A DNA stretch of 64,000 nucleotides from Amnibacterium sp. CER49 (GCF_029846255.1 NZ_JARVWQ010000001.1:992001-1056000), one strand, 5' to 3'; positions 53,965 through 62,446 are shown, counted from the first letter of the stretch. Numbers and translations: made by a program. Notes: generated from the sequence alone by a model not told the origin.

Positions 53965-54684
53965 ATGACGGCGGTGCTGTTCGACCTCGACGGGACGCTC
54001 CTCGACGGCGCCGATCTGCCGCTCGCGGTGCGTGGCGCCGCCGACGCGCTCGCCGCGGCGGTGCCGGGCCTCGACGCCGACGCGGTCGTCGCGGCGAACA
54101 CGGCCGAGTGGCAGGAGCTCTGGCCCGAGGTCGAGGACGACTGGATGCTCGGCACGCTGCCCGGCGCGGGGATCAGCGACCGCGCCTGGCGCGGCACGCT
54201 CGCCCGGTGCGGCCTGCACGACGAGGCGCTCGTCGCGCTCGCCTCGCGCACCTTCCGGGAGCGGGAGCGCCGGGTCGTGCGGCTCTTCCCCGACGTGCTG
54301 CCCGCGCTCCATGCCCTGCGGGCAGGAGGGCACCGGGTCGGCCTCGTCACGAACGGCGCGGCGGTGCTGCAGCGCGACAAGCTCGCCGCGGTCGGCCTCG
54401 ACGACGGGCTCGACCCGGTCGTGATCTCGAGCGAGGTCGGTGTCGCGAAGCCCGACCGGGGCGTCTTCGAGGCCGCGCTCGCGCTCGGGGGGCTCGAACC
54501 TGCGGCCACCTGGTTCGTCGGCGACAACCTCGGCGTCGATGTGCTCGGCGCCCGTCGCGCCGGCCTCGTGCCGGTCTGGGTCAACCGCACCGGCCGGCCG
54601 CGACCCGAGGGGGCGCCGGAGCCGGACCACGAGGTGACCGCGCTCACGGCGCTGCCGGCCCTGCTCGGTCAGGCGCCCCGGTAG
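53965..54684 (+). CDS. HAD-superfamily phosphatase
   Basis: 239 aa from ATG. Motif I AVLFDLDGTLLDGADLP with the nucleophile Asp, motif II GLVTNGAAVLQRDKL, motif III Lys in VGVAKPDRGVFEAAL and motif IV WFVGDNLGVDVLGARRAG. The helical cap (about 20-95) makes it a subfamily IA enzyme like phosphoglycolate phosphatase or YjjG nucleotidase. It overlaps the end of the convergent HIU hydrolase by 16 bp. Confidence 0.91.
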   Translation: MTAVLFDLDGTLLDGADLPLAVRGAADALAAAVPGLDADAVVAANTAEWQELWPEVEDDWMLGTLPGAGISDRAWRGTLARCGLHDEALVALASRTFRERERRVVRLFPDVLPALHALRAGGHRVGLVTNGAAVLQRDKLAAVGLDDGLDPVVISSEVGVAKPDRGVFEAALALGGLEPAATWFVGDNLGVDVLGARRAGLVPVWVNRTGRPRPEGAPEPDHEVTALTALPALLGQAPR

Positions 54685-55001
54685 GTCGAGTACGCGAACG
54701 GGCTGAGCAGCAGCGGCAGGTGATAGTGCTCGGCGCCGGTCGCGTGGAACATGACCTGCACCTCCGGGTAGAACGCGGGGCGGTGCGTGGCCTCGAAGTA
54801 GTCGCCGGTGGCGAACGTGAGGCGGTAGACGCCGTCGGGCAGCCGGTCCGGTCCCAGGCCGGCGACGCGTCCCTCCGCGTCGGTGGCGCCGCTCGCGACC
54901 TCGCTCCAGCGGTCGTCCGACTGGCGGTCGAGGGTCACGCCCACCCCGACCGCGGGCTGACCGAACGCCGCGTCGAGCACCGAGGTGCTGACGCGGCTCA
55001 C
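54669..55001 (-). CDS. 5-hydroxyisourate hydrolase (transthyretin-like)
   Basis: 110 aa from GTG, whose GTGA overlaps the OHCU decarboxylase stop. STSVLDAAFGQPAVGVGVTL at the start, then ATHRPAFYPEVQVMFHATGA and the signature C-terminus YHLPLLLSPFAYSTYRGA (YRGS-like end). The catalytic His and Arg positions expected for PucM/UraH are present. It opens hydroxyisourate formed by urate oxidase. Confidence 0.93.
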   Translation of the reverse strand: MSRVSTSVLDAAFGQPAVGVGVTLDRQSDDRWSEVASGATDAEGRVAGLGPDRLPDGVYRLTFATGDYFEATHRPAFYPEVQVMFHATGAEHYHLPLLLSPFAYSTYRGA

Positions 55002-55483
55002 GACGCCTCGAACAGCGCGCGCAGGCGGCGCGCGGCGATACGGGCGACCTGGGCCTTGGCCTCCGCCGCCTCGTCGGCGGGATCGTTCTTGAGGCGGCGC
55101 TGCAGCTCGTCGAGCAGGTCCTGCTGCGTACGGCCGTCGGCGTCGATCACGAACGTCCGGCCGAAGCGCTGCCGGTAGACCTCGGCGCCGCGGGAGACGC
55201 CCGCATCGGCGCCCTCCTCGCTGCGCTCGAGGCCCGCCTGCTCCTGCGCGACGCGGACCGCGCTCGTGCCGTCGCTCGCGACCCGCTCGCCCGCCGCCGA
55301 CGTCGACGCGGCAGCCTCGTCGACCTCGGTGTCGGAGAGCGTCGCCGCCGCGGACTCGGCCGCCGCCACGAGCTCGTCGACGGACGCGTAGGGGCCGCCG
55401 GCGACGAGCTCGTCGATCCACCGCCGCACCGGCAGGGCGGCCGTCAGCCGCTCGCGGGCGGCCTCGTCCTGCAGCTCGATCAC
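54998..55483 (-). CDS. OHCU decarboxylase
   Basis: 161 aa from GTG with GGAGG 7 nt upstream. Converts 2-oxo-4-hydroxy-4-carboxy-5-ureidoimidazoline to S-allantoin. LPVRRWIDELVAGGPYASVD near the N-terminus and RFGRTFVIDADGRTQQDLLD, then QRRLKNDPADEAAEAKAQVA are the family motifs. Together with the overlapping HIU hydrolase it supplies the last two steps of urate to allantoin; urate oxidase itself is not in the window. The conserved HPxI (PHPDLA-like) site is not clear, as LSDTEVDEAAASTSAAGERV replaces it. Confidence 0.86.
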   Translation of the reverse strand: MIELQDEAARERLTAALPVRRWIDELVAGGPYASVDELVAAAESAAATLSDTEVDEAAASTSAAGERVASDGTSAVRVAQEQAGLERSEEGADAGVSRGAEVYRQRFGRTFVIDADGRTQQDLLDELQRRLKNDPADEAAEAKAQVARIAARRLRALFEAS

Positions 55484-55570
55484 TCCGCGCCTCCGGCTCC
55501 GGTCCGACCGCGCCACCCTACCGATCGGCCCCGCGTCCGGGCTCAGAGGGAGCGACCGGGGCCGACGGCG

Positions 55571-55781
55571 ATGGAACGACGCCGCCGGATCCCGCTCCCT
55601 GCGATCGGGCGACGGGCCGAGGTCGCGGCCCTCGGCACGGGCACCGCCCTCGCGGTCGCCCTCGCGGGCAGGCGGGCTCGCCGTCGCGCTGCTCGCGGCC
55701 CTGCTCGCCGCGCTCGCGTTCGTCCGCGCCGGACGGCCGACGCGCTGGGCGCGCACGGCGCACCAGTGCGGGGCTCAGTAG
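55571..55781 (+). pseudogene. frameshifted small membrane protein (putative)
   Basis: Starting at ATG 55571, the first frame gives RRRRIPLPAIGRRAEVAALG, then TGTALAVALAG, after which it becomes Arg-rich noise. Near 55668 another frame continues naturally as GGLAVALLAALLAALAFVRA, then GRPTRWARTAHQCGAQ and TAG at 55779-55781. Joined, the two pieces make a ~70-residue two-helix membrane protein. Either the gene is broken or the sequence has an indel in the run near 55665-55675. Confidence 0.4.
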
Positions 55782-55830
55782 AGTGCGGGACCGTGCGCGG
55801 CCCCACCGCGCGGATATCGGGAGGACCGGG

Positions 55831-56841
55831 ATGAGCGGCGTCGTCACCCTGACCCCTGCGCCGGTGCTCGACCGCACGTACCTCGTGTCGTCGCTCGCCC
55901 AGGGCAAGGTGAACCGGGCCGTCGAGGTCCACGAGTACATGAGCGGCAAGGGCCTCAACGTGGCCCGCACGCTGCACCTCGCGCGGGTGCCGGTCGCGGC
56001 GGTCATGCCCATCGGGCGCGACGACGAGCACCTGCTGTTCCGCACCCCGTCGCCGCACATCCTGCGGATCGTGCCGATCCTCGGCCGCATCCGGGTGAAC
56101 ACCGCGATCGTCGAGGGCGGCGGCCGCACCACGAACGTGAACCAGAGCGCGATCCCGATGTCGTCCGCCGACTGGGCGCGCGTGGTCGACCTGGCCGTCG
56201 AGCAGCTGGCCGAGATGGACGCCGACTGGCTCGTCGTCTCGGGCGTGCACCCGTTCAACAGCGACACGAACGACTTCGTCGACATGACCGACCTGTTCGA
56301 GCGCACCCGCGAGACCGGGGCGCGGGTCGCGCTCGACACGAGCGGCGTGCCGCTCGAGCGCTGGACCCGCAGCGGCCTCGTGAACCTCATCAAGCCGAAC
56401 GCCGACGAGCTCGCGAACCTCGTGGGCCGCAACCTCGTCACGGTCGGCGAGGCGCTCGATGCGGGCCGCGAGCTGAACGCGCTCGGCGTCGAGGTCGCGC
56501 TCGTCTCGCTCGGCGCCGACGGCGCGCTCGCGGTCACCGCCGACGACGCCGTCTGGGGCGCCGCGGTCGCGCCCTCGCTCGTGAACACGACGGGCGCCGG
56601 CGACGCGACGCTCGCAGGCTTCCTCAGCGACGCGATCCGGCCCGAGGCGCGGATTGCGGGCGGCACCCCGCCGCTCGATCTCGCGCACGGCCTCGGCACG
56701 GCCGTCTCCTGGGGCGCGCTCGCCGTGTCGCTGCCGACGACCCTCATCTCCGGGCTCGAGGACGCGCCCGTGCCGGTCGTGCAGCAGCCGGATCCGAAGC
56801 GCGAGCTCCTCGAGGGCACGCACCTCCTGACCCGCGCCTGA
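55831..56841 (+). CDS. PfkB-family hexose kinase, 1-phosphofructokinase-like
   Basis: 336 aa with GAGGACC before ATG. Ribokinase-like fold: VVTLTPAPVLDRTYLVSSLA, then the sugar-binding HEYMSGKGLNVARTLHL (GGKGxN type), NLIKPNADELANLVGRNLV and the C-terminal anion-hole NTTGAGDATLAGFLSD with catalytic Asp. The length and the first motif match LacC/FruK relatives; FruK-specific neighbours (PTS) are absent, so tagatose-6-P or another substrate is possible. Confidence 0.9.
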   Translation: MSGVVTLTPAPVLDRTYLVSSLAQGKVNRAVEVHEYMSGKGLNVARTLHLARVPVAAVMPIGRDDEHLLFRTPSPHILRIVPILGRIRVNTAIVEGGGRTTNVNQSAIPMSSADWARVVDLAVEQLAEMDADWLVVSGVHPFNSDTNDFVDMTDLFERTRETGARVALDTSGVPLERWTRSGLVNLIKPNADELANLVGRNLVTVGEALDAGRELNALGVEVALVSLGADGALAVTADDAVWGAAVAPSLVNTTGAGDATLAGFLSDAIRPEARIAGGTPPLDLAHGLGTAVSWGALAVSLPTTLISGLEDAPVPVVQQPDPKRELLEGTHLLTRA

Positions 56842-56877
56842 CGCCTCGCTCCCCGAGGAGCGCGGACGCCTGCCGGC

Positions 56878-58368
56878 TCAGGCGGGGACCGGCTCGGGAG
56901 ACGGCGACGGGGCGGGCGCAGGCTCCGTGACCGCTGGCTGGTGCACCGGCAGCGTCACGGTGAACACCGTCGATCCCGGCTGCGACTCGACGGTCACCGT
57001 TCCGTGGTGGGCCTCCACGACCGCGTTCACGATCGACAGGCCGAGCCCGGTGCTGCCCGTCCTGCGCTGCCGCGACGAGTCGCCGCGCACGAAGCGCTGG
57101 AAGAGGTTGGGCTGCAGCTCGGGCGGGATGCCGGGCCCCGTGTCCTTGACGAGCACGGTGACGCGGTCGCCCACCGGGGGTCGCAGCTCGACGGTGACGG
57201 CGGTGCCTGCGGGCGTGTGCACCCGGGCGTTCGCGAGCAGGTTCGTGAACACCTGGTGCAGCTTGGCGTCGTCGCCGCGCACGACCACCGGCTCGTCGGG
57301 CAGCTCGAAGTCCCACTCGTGGTCGCGGCCCGCGGCGTGCGCGTCGCTCACCACGTCGACGAGCAGGCGCGAGAGGTCGACGTCGGTGGTGTCGAGCTCG
57401 CGCTCGGCGTCGAGTCGCGCGAGCAGCAGCAGGTCCTCGACGAGCGCCGTCATGCGCTGCGCCTCCGACTCGATGCGCCCGATGTTGTGCTGCACCGTCT
57501 CGTCGAGGTCGCCCCCGAAGCGGCGGGTGAGCTCCGCGTAGCCGCGGATGGAGGCGAGCGGGGTGCGCAGCTCGTGGCTCGCGTCGGCGACGAAGGTGCG
57601 CACCTTCTCCTCGCTCGCCTGCCGCACGGCGAGCGCGCTCTCGACGGACTCGAGGAGGCTGTTGAGCGCGCTGCCGACCTGGCCGACCTCGGTGTGCGGG
57701 TTCGTGTACCGACCGGGGACGCGCTGCACGAGGTGCACGTCCCCGCGGTCGAGCCGCATCCCGGCCACGTTCGAGGCGACGGTCGCGACCCGGCGCAGCG
57801 GACGGAGCGCGCGCCCGACCACGAGCGCGCCGATCAGCGCGGCGAGCACGATCGCAGCGACGACCACGAGCGTGATCGGCAGCAGCACGAGCCCGATCTG
57901 CCGGTTGAGCTGGGAGCTCGACTCGCCGACGAGCACGTTCGTGAAGGGTGCGGCGCCGACGAAGCGGTACTCGCCGTAGCCGGGCACCTGCAGCGCCCGC
58001 GGGGTCGCGTTCGGCCGGGAGAGCTGCGGGTCCCGCCCCAGCGCGAGGATGGGGCGCAGCTGCGCCTCCGTGAGCGGGGTCCGGGACTCGCCGTGCAGGT
58101 AGTACCCCACCGTGCCACCGGTCGCGGTGGGGCCGACGATGATGACCGCCTGGTCGGCGAACCGCGGGTTCATCTGGTCGCCGTCGGTCTCGCGGATGAT
58201 CTGCCCGACGTTCTGCGCCGCGTTCTGCACCTGGAGGTCGAACTGGCTCGAGTAGATGCGCGAGAGCACGATCAGCGTCACGGCGCCGATCACGACGCTC
58301 GTCGCTGCGACGAGCGCCACCATCACCGCGATGAGCCGGGTGCGCAGCGTCCAGGCGTGCGGGTCCAT
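56878..58368 (-). CDS. sensor histidine kinase
   Basis: 496 aa. TM1 TRLIAVMVALVAATSVVIGA (about 10-35), an extracytoplasmic sensor (about 36-165) and TM2 IGLVLLPITLVVVAAIVLAA (about 172-195). HAMP follows, then HisKA with FVADASHELRTPLASIRGYA, where His is the phosphorylation site, and HATPase_c with VFTNLLANARVHTP (N box), VKDTGPGIPPE (G1) and GSTGLGLSIVNAVVEAH (G2). The C-terminus is a Pro/Ala tail. It is 32 bp after the response regulator gene, as in MprAB/TcrXY-type pairs. Confidence 0.94.
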   Translation of the reverse strand: MDPHAWTLRTRLIAVMVALVAATSVVIGAVTLIVLSRIYSSQFDLQVQNAAQNVGQIIRETDGDQMNPRFADQAVIIVGPTATGGTVGYYLHGESRTPLTEAQLRPILALGRDPQLSRPNATPRALQVPGYGEYRFVGAAPFTNVLVGESSSQLNRQIGLVLLPITLVVVAAIVLAALIGALVVGRALRPLRRVATVASNVAGMRLDRGDVHLVQRVPGRYTNPHTEVGQVGSALNSLLESVESALAVRQASEEKVRTFVADASHELRTPLASIRGYAELTRRFGGDLDETVQHNIGRIESEAQRMTALVEDLLLLARLDAERELDTTDVDLSRLLVDVVSDAHAAGRDHEWDFELPDEPVVVRGDDAKLHQVFTNLLANARVHTPAGTAVTVELRPPVGDRVTVLVKDTGPGIPPELQPNLFQRFVRGDSSRQRRTGSTGLGLSIVNAVVEAHHGTVTVESQPGSTVFTVTLPVHQPAVTEPAPAPSPSPEPVPA

Positions 58369-58400
58369 GAGGGGGTGGCGGTCGAGGCGCGGCGGGCGCC

Positions 58401-59162
58401 TCAGTCGGCGGCCTTCAGCATGTAGCCCGCGCCGCGGACCGTGTGGATCATCGGCTTGCGGCCGGCGTCGATCTTGCGGCGCAGGTAGGAGATGTAGATC
58501 TCGACGACGCTCGACTTGCCGCCGAAGTCGTAGTTCCAGACCCGGTCGAGGATCTGCGTCTTCGACAGCACGCGCCGCGGGTTGCGCATGAGGTAGCGCA
58601 GCAGCTCGAACTCGGTGGCCGTCAGCTCGATCGCGTCGCCGCTGCGCGACACCTCGTGGCTGTCCTCGTCGAGCACGAGATCGCCGACGACGAGGCGCGG
58701 GTCCTCCTCGTCGCTCGCCGTGAGCATGGAGCGACGGATGAGGCCGCGCAGTCGTGCGACGAGCTCCTCGAGGCTGAACGGCTTCGTCACGTAGTCGTCG
58801 CCGCCCGCCGTGAGCCCGTTGATGCGGTCCTCGAGCGAGTCCTTCGCCGTGAGGAAGAGCACGGCGGTCTGCTGGCCGTCCTGACGGAGGCGGGAGAGCA
58901 CCTGCATGCCGTCGATGTCGGGCAGCATCATGTCGAGCACGATCGCGTCCGGCCGGAACTCCCTGGCGAGGGTGAGCGCGTGCCGGCCGTCGGCAGCCGT
59001 CTTCACCTCCCAGCCCTCGTAGCGCAGCGCCATCTGCAGGAGGTCGGTGAGGGTCGGCTCGTCGTCGACCACGAGGACGCGGATGGGGCTGCCGTCGGCG
59101 TGCTTGAGGCGGGCGCGTGCCGCGGTGTCCGTCGGGGCGCCGGTACGAGTGGTGCTGGTCAC
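58401..59162 (-). CDS. OmpR-family response regulator
   Basis: 253 aa from GTG 59162; a GTG at 59210 would add 16 residues, and the RBS evidence is weak for both. The receiver (about 27-140) holds IRVLVVDDEP, phospho-acceptor Asp77 in IVLDMMLPDIDG, FLTAKDS and VTKPFSLEELVAR. The C-terminal winged helix carries LTATEFELLRYLMRNPRRVL and VVEIYISYLRRKIDAG, ending VRGAGYMLK. It is first gene of the two-component operon. Confidence 0.95.
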   Translation of the reverse strand: MTSTTRTGAPTDTAARARLKHADGSPIRVLVVDDEPTLTDLLQMALRYEGWEVKTAADGRHALTLAREFRPDAIVLDMMLPDIDGMQVLSRLRQDGQQTAVLFLTAKDSLEDRINGLTAGGDDYVTKPFSLEELVARLRGLIRRSMLTASDEEDPRLVVGDLVLDEDSHEVSRSGDAIELTATEFELLRYLMRNPRRVLSKTQILDRVWNYDFGGKSSVVEIYISYLRRKIDAGRKPMIHTVRGAGYMLKAAD

Positions 59163-59274
59163 CGGATCAGTGTCGATCCGTTCCCTATGAACCGAGTATG
59201 AGCAGCCCACGATGACTCAGGGAACGGGGGATGGACGCGACCGCCCGAGAGGACCGGCCCCTCGCGGGGACGAG

Positions 59275-59308
59275 GAAGGGCCGGCACCCCGAGAGGTGCC
59301 GACCCTTC
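59275..59308 (-). terminator. terminator of the rplK-rplA operon
   Basis: Arms 59275-59288 and 59295-59308 pair at 13 of 14 positions (GAAGGGCCGGCACC) with a 6-nt loop, 21 bp after the rplA stop. It can also stop transcription from the opposite direction. Confidence 0.75.
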
Positions 59309-59328
59309 GCTGCAGACGTGCGCGGTGC

Positions 59329-60021
59329 TCAGGCGAGCGCGGCGACGTCCACCGGGATGCCCGGGCCGAAGGTCGTCGAGACCGACGCCTTCTGGATGTA
59401 CCGGCCCTTCGCGGCGGCGGGCTTGAGGCGCACGACCTCGTCGACCGCGGCCTTGAAGTTGTCGTTCAGCTGCTCCTCCGTGAAGCCGGCCTTGCCGACC
59501 ACGAAGTGCACGTTCGAGTGCTTGTCGGTGCGGAACTCGATGCGGCCGCCCTTGATCTCGGACACGGCGCGGGCCGCGTCCGGGGTGACGGTGCCCGTGC
59601 GCGGGTTCGGCATGAGACCGCGCGGGCCGAGCACACGGCCGAGGCGGCCGACCTTGCCCATCATGTCCGGCGTCGCGACGGCGGCGTCGAAGTCGGTCCA
59701 GCCGCCCGCGACGCGGGCGATCAGCTCGTCGCCGCCGACCTCGTCGGCGCCGGCGGCGACCGCGGCCTCGGCGGCGGGGCCGACCGCGAACACGATGACG
59801 CGGGCGGTCTTGCCGGTGCCGTGGGGCAGGCTGACGGTGCCGCGGACGATCTGGTCGGCCTTGCGGACGTCGACGCCGAGCTTCAGCGCGACCTCGACGG
59901 TCGAGTCGAACTTCTTCGAGCCGGTCACCTTCGCGAGGCCGACGGCCTCCTCCGGGCTGTAGAACCTGCCGGACTCGAGCTTGGCCGCCGCCTCGCGGTA
60001 GGCCTTGGAGTGCTTCGCCAT
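59329..60021 (-). CDS. rplA: 50S ribosomal protein L1
   Basis: 230 aa. [71 protein letters not shown] and [20 protein letters not shown] are all canonical. It forms the L1 stalk at the E site. It lies 9 bp downstream of rplK; rplJ and rplL are absent from its 3' side. Confidence 0.98.
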   Translation of the reverse strand: MAKHSKAYREAAAKLESGRFYSPEEAVGLAKVTGSKKFDSTVEVALKLGVDVRKADQIVRGTVSLPHGTGKTARVIVFAVGPAAEAAVAAGADEVGGDELIARVAGGWTDFDAAVATPDMMGKVGRLGRVLGPRGLMPNPRTGTVTPDAARAVSEIKGGRIEFRTDKHSNVHFVVGKAGFTEEQLNDNFKAAVDEVVRLKPAAAKGRYIQKASVSTTFGPGIPVDVAALA

Positions 60022-60030
60022 CGTCGTCCC

Positions 60031-60459
60031 CTACTCGACCGTGATGCCCATGGAGCGCGCGGTGCCGGCGATGATCTTCGCGGCCGCGTCCAGGTCGTTC
60101 GCGTTGAGGTCGGGCTGCTTCTGCGCCGCGATCTCGCGCACCTGGTCGCGCGTGAGCCGGCCGGTCTTCACCGTGTGCGGCGTGGCGGAGCCCTTGGCGA
60201 CGCCCGCGGCCTTCTTGATGAGCTCGGCGGCCGGCGGGGTCTTCAGCACGAACGTGAACGTGCGGTCCTCGTAGACCGTGATCTCGACCGGGATGACGTT
60301 GCCGCGCTGCGCCTCGGTGGCGGCGTTGTACGCCTTGCAGAACTCCATGATGTTGACACCGTGCTGACCGAGCGCAGGGCCGATCGGCGGCGCCGGGTTG
60401 GCAGCGCCGGCCTTGATCTGGAGCTTGATCAGGCCGGTCACCTTCTTCTGGCGAGCCAT
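60031..60459 (-). CDS. rplK: 50S ribosomal protein L11
   Basis: 142 aa. [20 protein letters not shown], then [40 protein letters not shown] and [20 protein letters not shown]. It binds the GTPase-associated centre of 23S rRNA. AAGGAGAAG precedes the ATG. A 253-bp spacer with three hairpins separates it from nusG. Confidence 0.98.
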   Translation of the reverse strand: MARQKKVTGLIKLQIKAGAANPAPPIGPALGQHGVNIMEFCKAYNAATEAQRGNVIPVEITVYEDRTFTFVLKTPPAAELIKKAAGVAKGSATPHTVKTGRLTRDQVREIAAQKQPDLNANDLDAAAKIIAGTARSMGITVE

Positions 60460-60601
60460 GCTTCTTCTCCTTGTTCGAAGACGGGCGGCGGCTGCCGCTC
60501 GTCTGCTCCCACGCGCACGCCCGATGCGTGCCGTGGTTCCCGACGGCCCGAAGGCCGACAGACGATTCTACCCGCGCTCGCGGCTGGTGCAGCCACGGGT
60601 A

Positions 60602-60624
60602 CCGAGGGCCGGGACGGCCCTCGG
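60602..60624 (-). other. hairpin 1 in the nusG-rplK spacer
   Basis: A perfect 9-bp stem CCGAGGGCC/GGCCCTCGG with a GGGAC loop. It lies in the 253-bp spacer nearer rplK. It may be an L11-leader element or part of an RNA switch. Confidence 0.5.
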
Positions 60625-60637
60625 CGCTGGCGTCGTG

Positions 60638-60661
60638 GGGACGGCCAGAAATGGCCGTCCC
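60638..60661 (-). other. hairpin 2 in the nusG-rplK spacer
   Basis: A perfect 10-bp stem GGGACGGCCA/TGGCCGTCCC closing a GAAA tetraloop on the plus strand (TTTC on the transcript strand). Together with hairpin 1 it gives the spacer a compact fold. Confidence 0.5.
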
Positions 60662-60678
60662 TCTGAGCTCCAGCGCGC

Positions 60679-60706
60679 GTCTTGGATGCGTTCGCGCATC
60701 CAAGAC
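60679..60706 (-). terminator. terminator after nusG; repeat family with 62412-62439
   Basis: A perfect 12-bp stem GTCTTGGATGCG/CGCATCCAAGAC with a TTCG loop, 7 bp after the nusG stop. The same stem with covarying bases lies after the SDR gene at 62447. Confidence 0.75.
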
Positions 60707-60712
60707 CATCGG

Positions 60713-61762
60713 CTACAGCTTCGTCACCTGGTCGAAGCTGAGCTCGACGGGGGTCTCGCGCTCGAAGAGCGAGACGAGCACCGTGAGCTTGCCGCTCTCC
60801 GGCTTGATCTCGCTGATCGTGCCGGGGAGGCCCGCGAACGAGCCCTCCTTGATGGTGATCGTCTCACCGGCCTCGAAGTCGACCTCGGCGGGGATCGGCG
60901 CACGGGCGGCGACGCCGCGGCCACCGGCCTTGCCGGCGGCCGCGCCCTTCACGGGCGCCTCGGCGACCTGCACCGTGCTCTTCAGCATGTCGAACGCCTC
61001 CTGGAACCGCAGGGGCGTCGGGTTGTGCGAGTTGCCGACGAAGCCGGTCACGCCCGGGGTGTGCCGGACGACGGACCACGACTCCTCGTTGAGGTCCATG
61101 CGGACGAGCACGTACCCGGGGATGCGCACCCGGTTCACGAGCTTGCGCTGGCCGTTCTTGATCTCGACCACGTCCTCCATGGGGACCTGGACCTCGAAGA
61201 CGCTGTCCTCCTGGCCGAGCGAGCCCTTGCGCTGCTCGATGTTCTGCTTCACGCGCTTCTCGAAGCCGGCGTAGGAGTGGATGACGTACCACTTGCCCGG
61301 CTTGGCGCGGAGCTCGCGGCGGAACGCCTCGTACGGGTCGACCTCGGGCTCCTCGGTCTCCTCGTCCTGCGCGACGTCGGCGACGTCGGCGGCGATGCCC
61401 TCGGCAGCGCCCTCCGCACCCGTCGCGGTCGCCTCGGTGAACGCCTCGTCGGTCTCGTCGTCGGTCGCCTCCGCGGCGGCCTCGTAGTCGGCGGGGTCGT
61501 GGACCTCGAGCGCCTCGTCGACGGCGCGGTCGGCCTCAGGGTCCGCGGCGAGCTCGATCGCGTCGAGCTCCTCCTGCTCGTCCTCCGGGTCGTCGTCGAC
61601 GATGTTCAGGCCCTCGCCCTCGGCCGCCTCCTCGAGCTCCTCGCGGTGGCTCGGCAGGTGGCTGTCGTCGGTGCCGAACTGGTGCTGGTCGGCCTCCTCG
61701 GGTCCGGCGTCCTGCTCGAGCTCCGGCTCGAGGTCGAGGTCGTCACGGGATGCTCTCGCCAC
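60713..61762 (-). CDS. nusG: transcription termination/antitermination factor NusG with long acidic N-terminus
   Basis: 349 aa from GTG, against ~180 for E. coli NusG. Residues 1-150 are Asp/Glu-rich and probably disordered ([20 protein letters not shown]). The NGN domain starts near 155 ([49 protein letters not shown]), and the KOW domain is [20 protein letters not shown] to SFDQVTKL. It joins RNA polymerase to Rho or ribosomes. It follows secE and ends at a terminator 7 bp later. Confidence 0.97.
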   Translation of the reverse strand: MARASRDDLDLEPELEQDAGPEEADQHQFGTDDSHLPSHREELEEAAEGEGLNIVDDDPEDEQEELDAIELAADPEADRAVDEALEVHDPADYEAAAEATDDETDEAFTEATATGAEGAAEGIAADVADVAQDEETEEPEVDPYEAFRRELRAKPGKWYVIHSYAGFEKRVKQNIEQRKGSLGQEDSVFEVQVPMEDVVEIKNGQRKLVNRVRIPGYVLVRMDLNEESWSVVRHTPGVTGFVGNSHNPTPLRFQEAFDMLKSTVQVAEAPVKGAAAGKAGGRGVAARAPIPAEVDFEAGETITIKEGSFAGLPGTISEIKPESGKLTVLVSLFERETPVELSFDQVTKL

Positions 61763-61856
61763 TTGGAATCAGGTCCTTCTCGTCGTCAAGTCCACGGCCC
61801 GTCTGGGGCCGCGCCGGCGCCGGCATGGGTGCGCCGCGCCATGAGGGGAAACGAAG

Positions 61857-62126
61857 TCAGCTCGCTCCGCCGAAGAGGAACACCACGAGGGCGCTGAACG
61901 CGAGGTCCAGCACGTACACGACCGCCATCATCACGACGACGAAGCCGAGCACGACCGCGGTGTAGGTCACGAGCTCGCGACGGGTGGGAGCGACCACCTT
62001 GCGCAGCTCGGCGATGACCTGGCGGAGGAAGAGCGCGATGCGGGCGAACGGGCCGCGGCGCGCCTGTCGCTCGAGCTTCGCGACGGCGACGTCCTCGCCG
62101 GGCGTGTCGAGCAGTCTGCGCGCCAC
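61857..62126 (-). CDS. secE: preprotein translocase subunit SecE
   Basis: 89 aa from GTG with AAGGACC upstream; an earlier ATG would overlap the tRNA and is rejected. The amphipathic helix GPFARIALFLRQVIAELRKV and the motif APTRRELVTYTAVVLGFVVV leading into one transmembrane helix are typical. It stabilises SecY. It lies between tRNA-Trp and nusG, the usual actinobacterial order. Confidence 0.97.
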   Translation of the reverse strand: MARRLLDTPGEDVAVAKLERQARRGPFARIALFLRQVIAELRKVVAPTRRELVTYTAVVLGFVVVMMAVVYVLDLAFSALVVFLFGGAS

Positions 62127-62156
62127 CTCAGGTCCTTCCCTCGTTCGCGTTCCTCG

Positions 62157-62229
62157 CAGGGCGGACAGGACTCGAACCTGCAACCTGCGGTTTTGGAGAC
62201 CGCTGCTCTACCAATTGAGCCACCGCCCT
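62157..62229 (-). tRNA. tRNA-Trp (CCA anticodon)
   Basis: Acceptor stem AGGGCGG/CCGCCCT, D arm GCTC-AATTGGTA-GAGC, anticodon stem GCGGT/ACCGC around CTCCAAA with anticodon CCA at 62194-62196, and T arm GCAGG-TTCGAGT-CCTGT. The 3' CCA is not encoded. It is adjacent to secE as in other actinobacteria. Confidence 0.97.
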
Positions 62230-62411
62230 AGGGCCGCCGGAGACCGCTGGTCCTCCGGACGCACCCGCAGCACCACGCGGAAGGCGGATGCGGCCGGGCA
62301 CGCCGAAGCGAGCGCTCGGCTCCGACTGAGCCCCGAGTGTAGCGCAGGCACCCGCGCGCCCCGCGGAGGGGGCGCCACCCCGCAGCGGGAGCCGTTCCGG
62401 ACCGCCGCCAC

Positions 62412-62439
62412 GTCTCGGAGGCGTTCACGCATCCGAGAC
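62412..62439 (-). terminator. terminator after SDR; repeat family with 60679-60706
   Basis: Stem GTCTCGGAGGCG/CGCATCCGAGAC with a TTCA loop (11 of 12 pairs counting G-U) 7 bp after the SDR stop. It differs from 60679-60706 by compensatory T-A to C-G changes in the stem. Confidence 0.75.
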
Positions 62440-62446
62440 CGGCGAC

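Noticed and set aside
61857-62183. A longer SecE from an upstream ATG
   Set aside because: It would overlap tRNA-Trp and place an unrelated basic peptide before the conserved region; the GTG at 62126 has an RBS.
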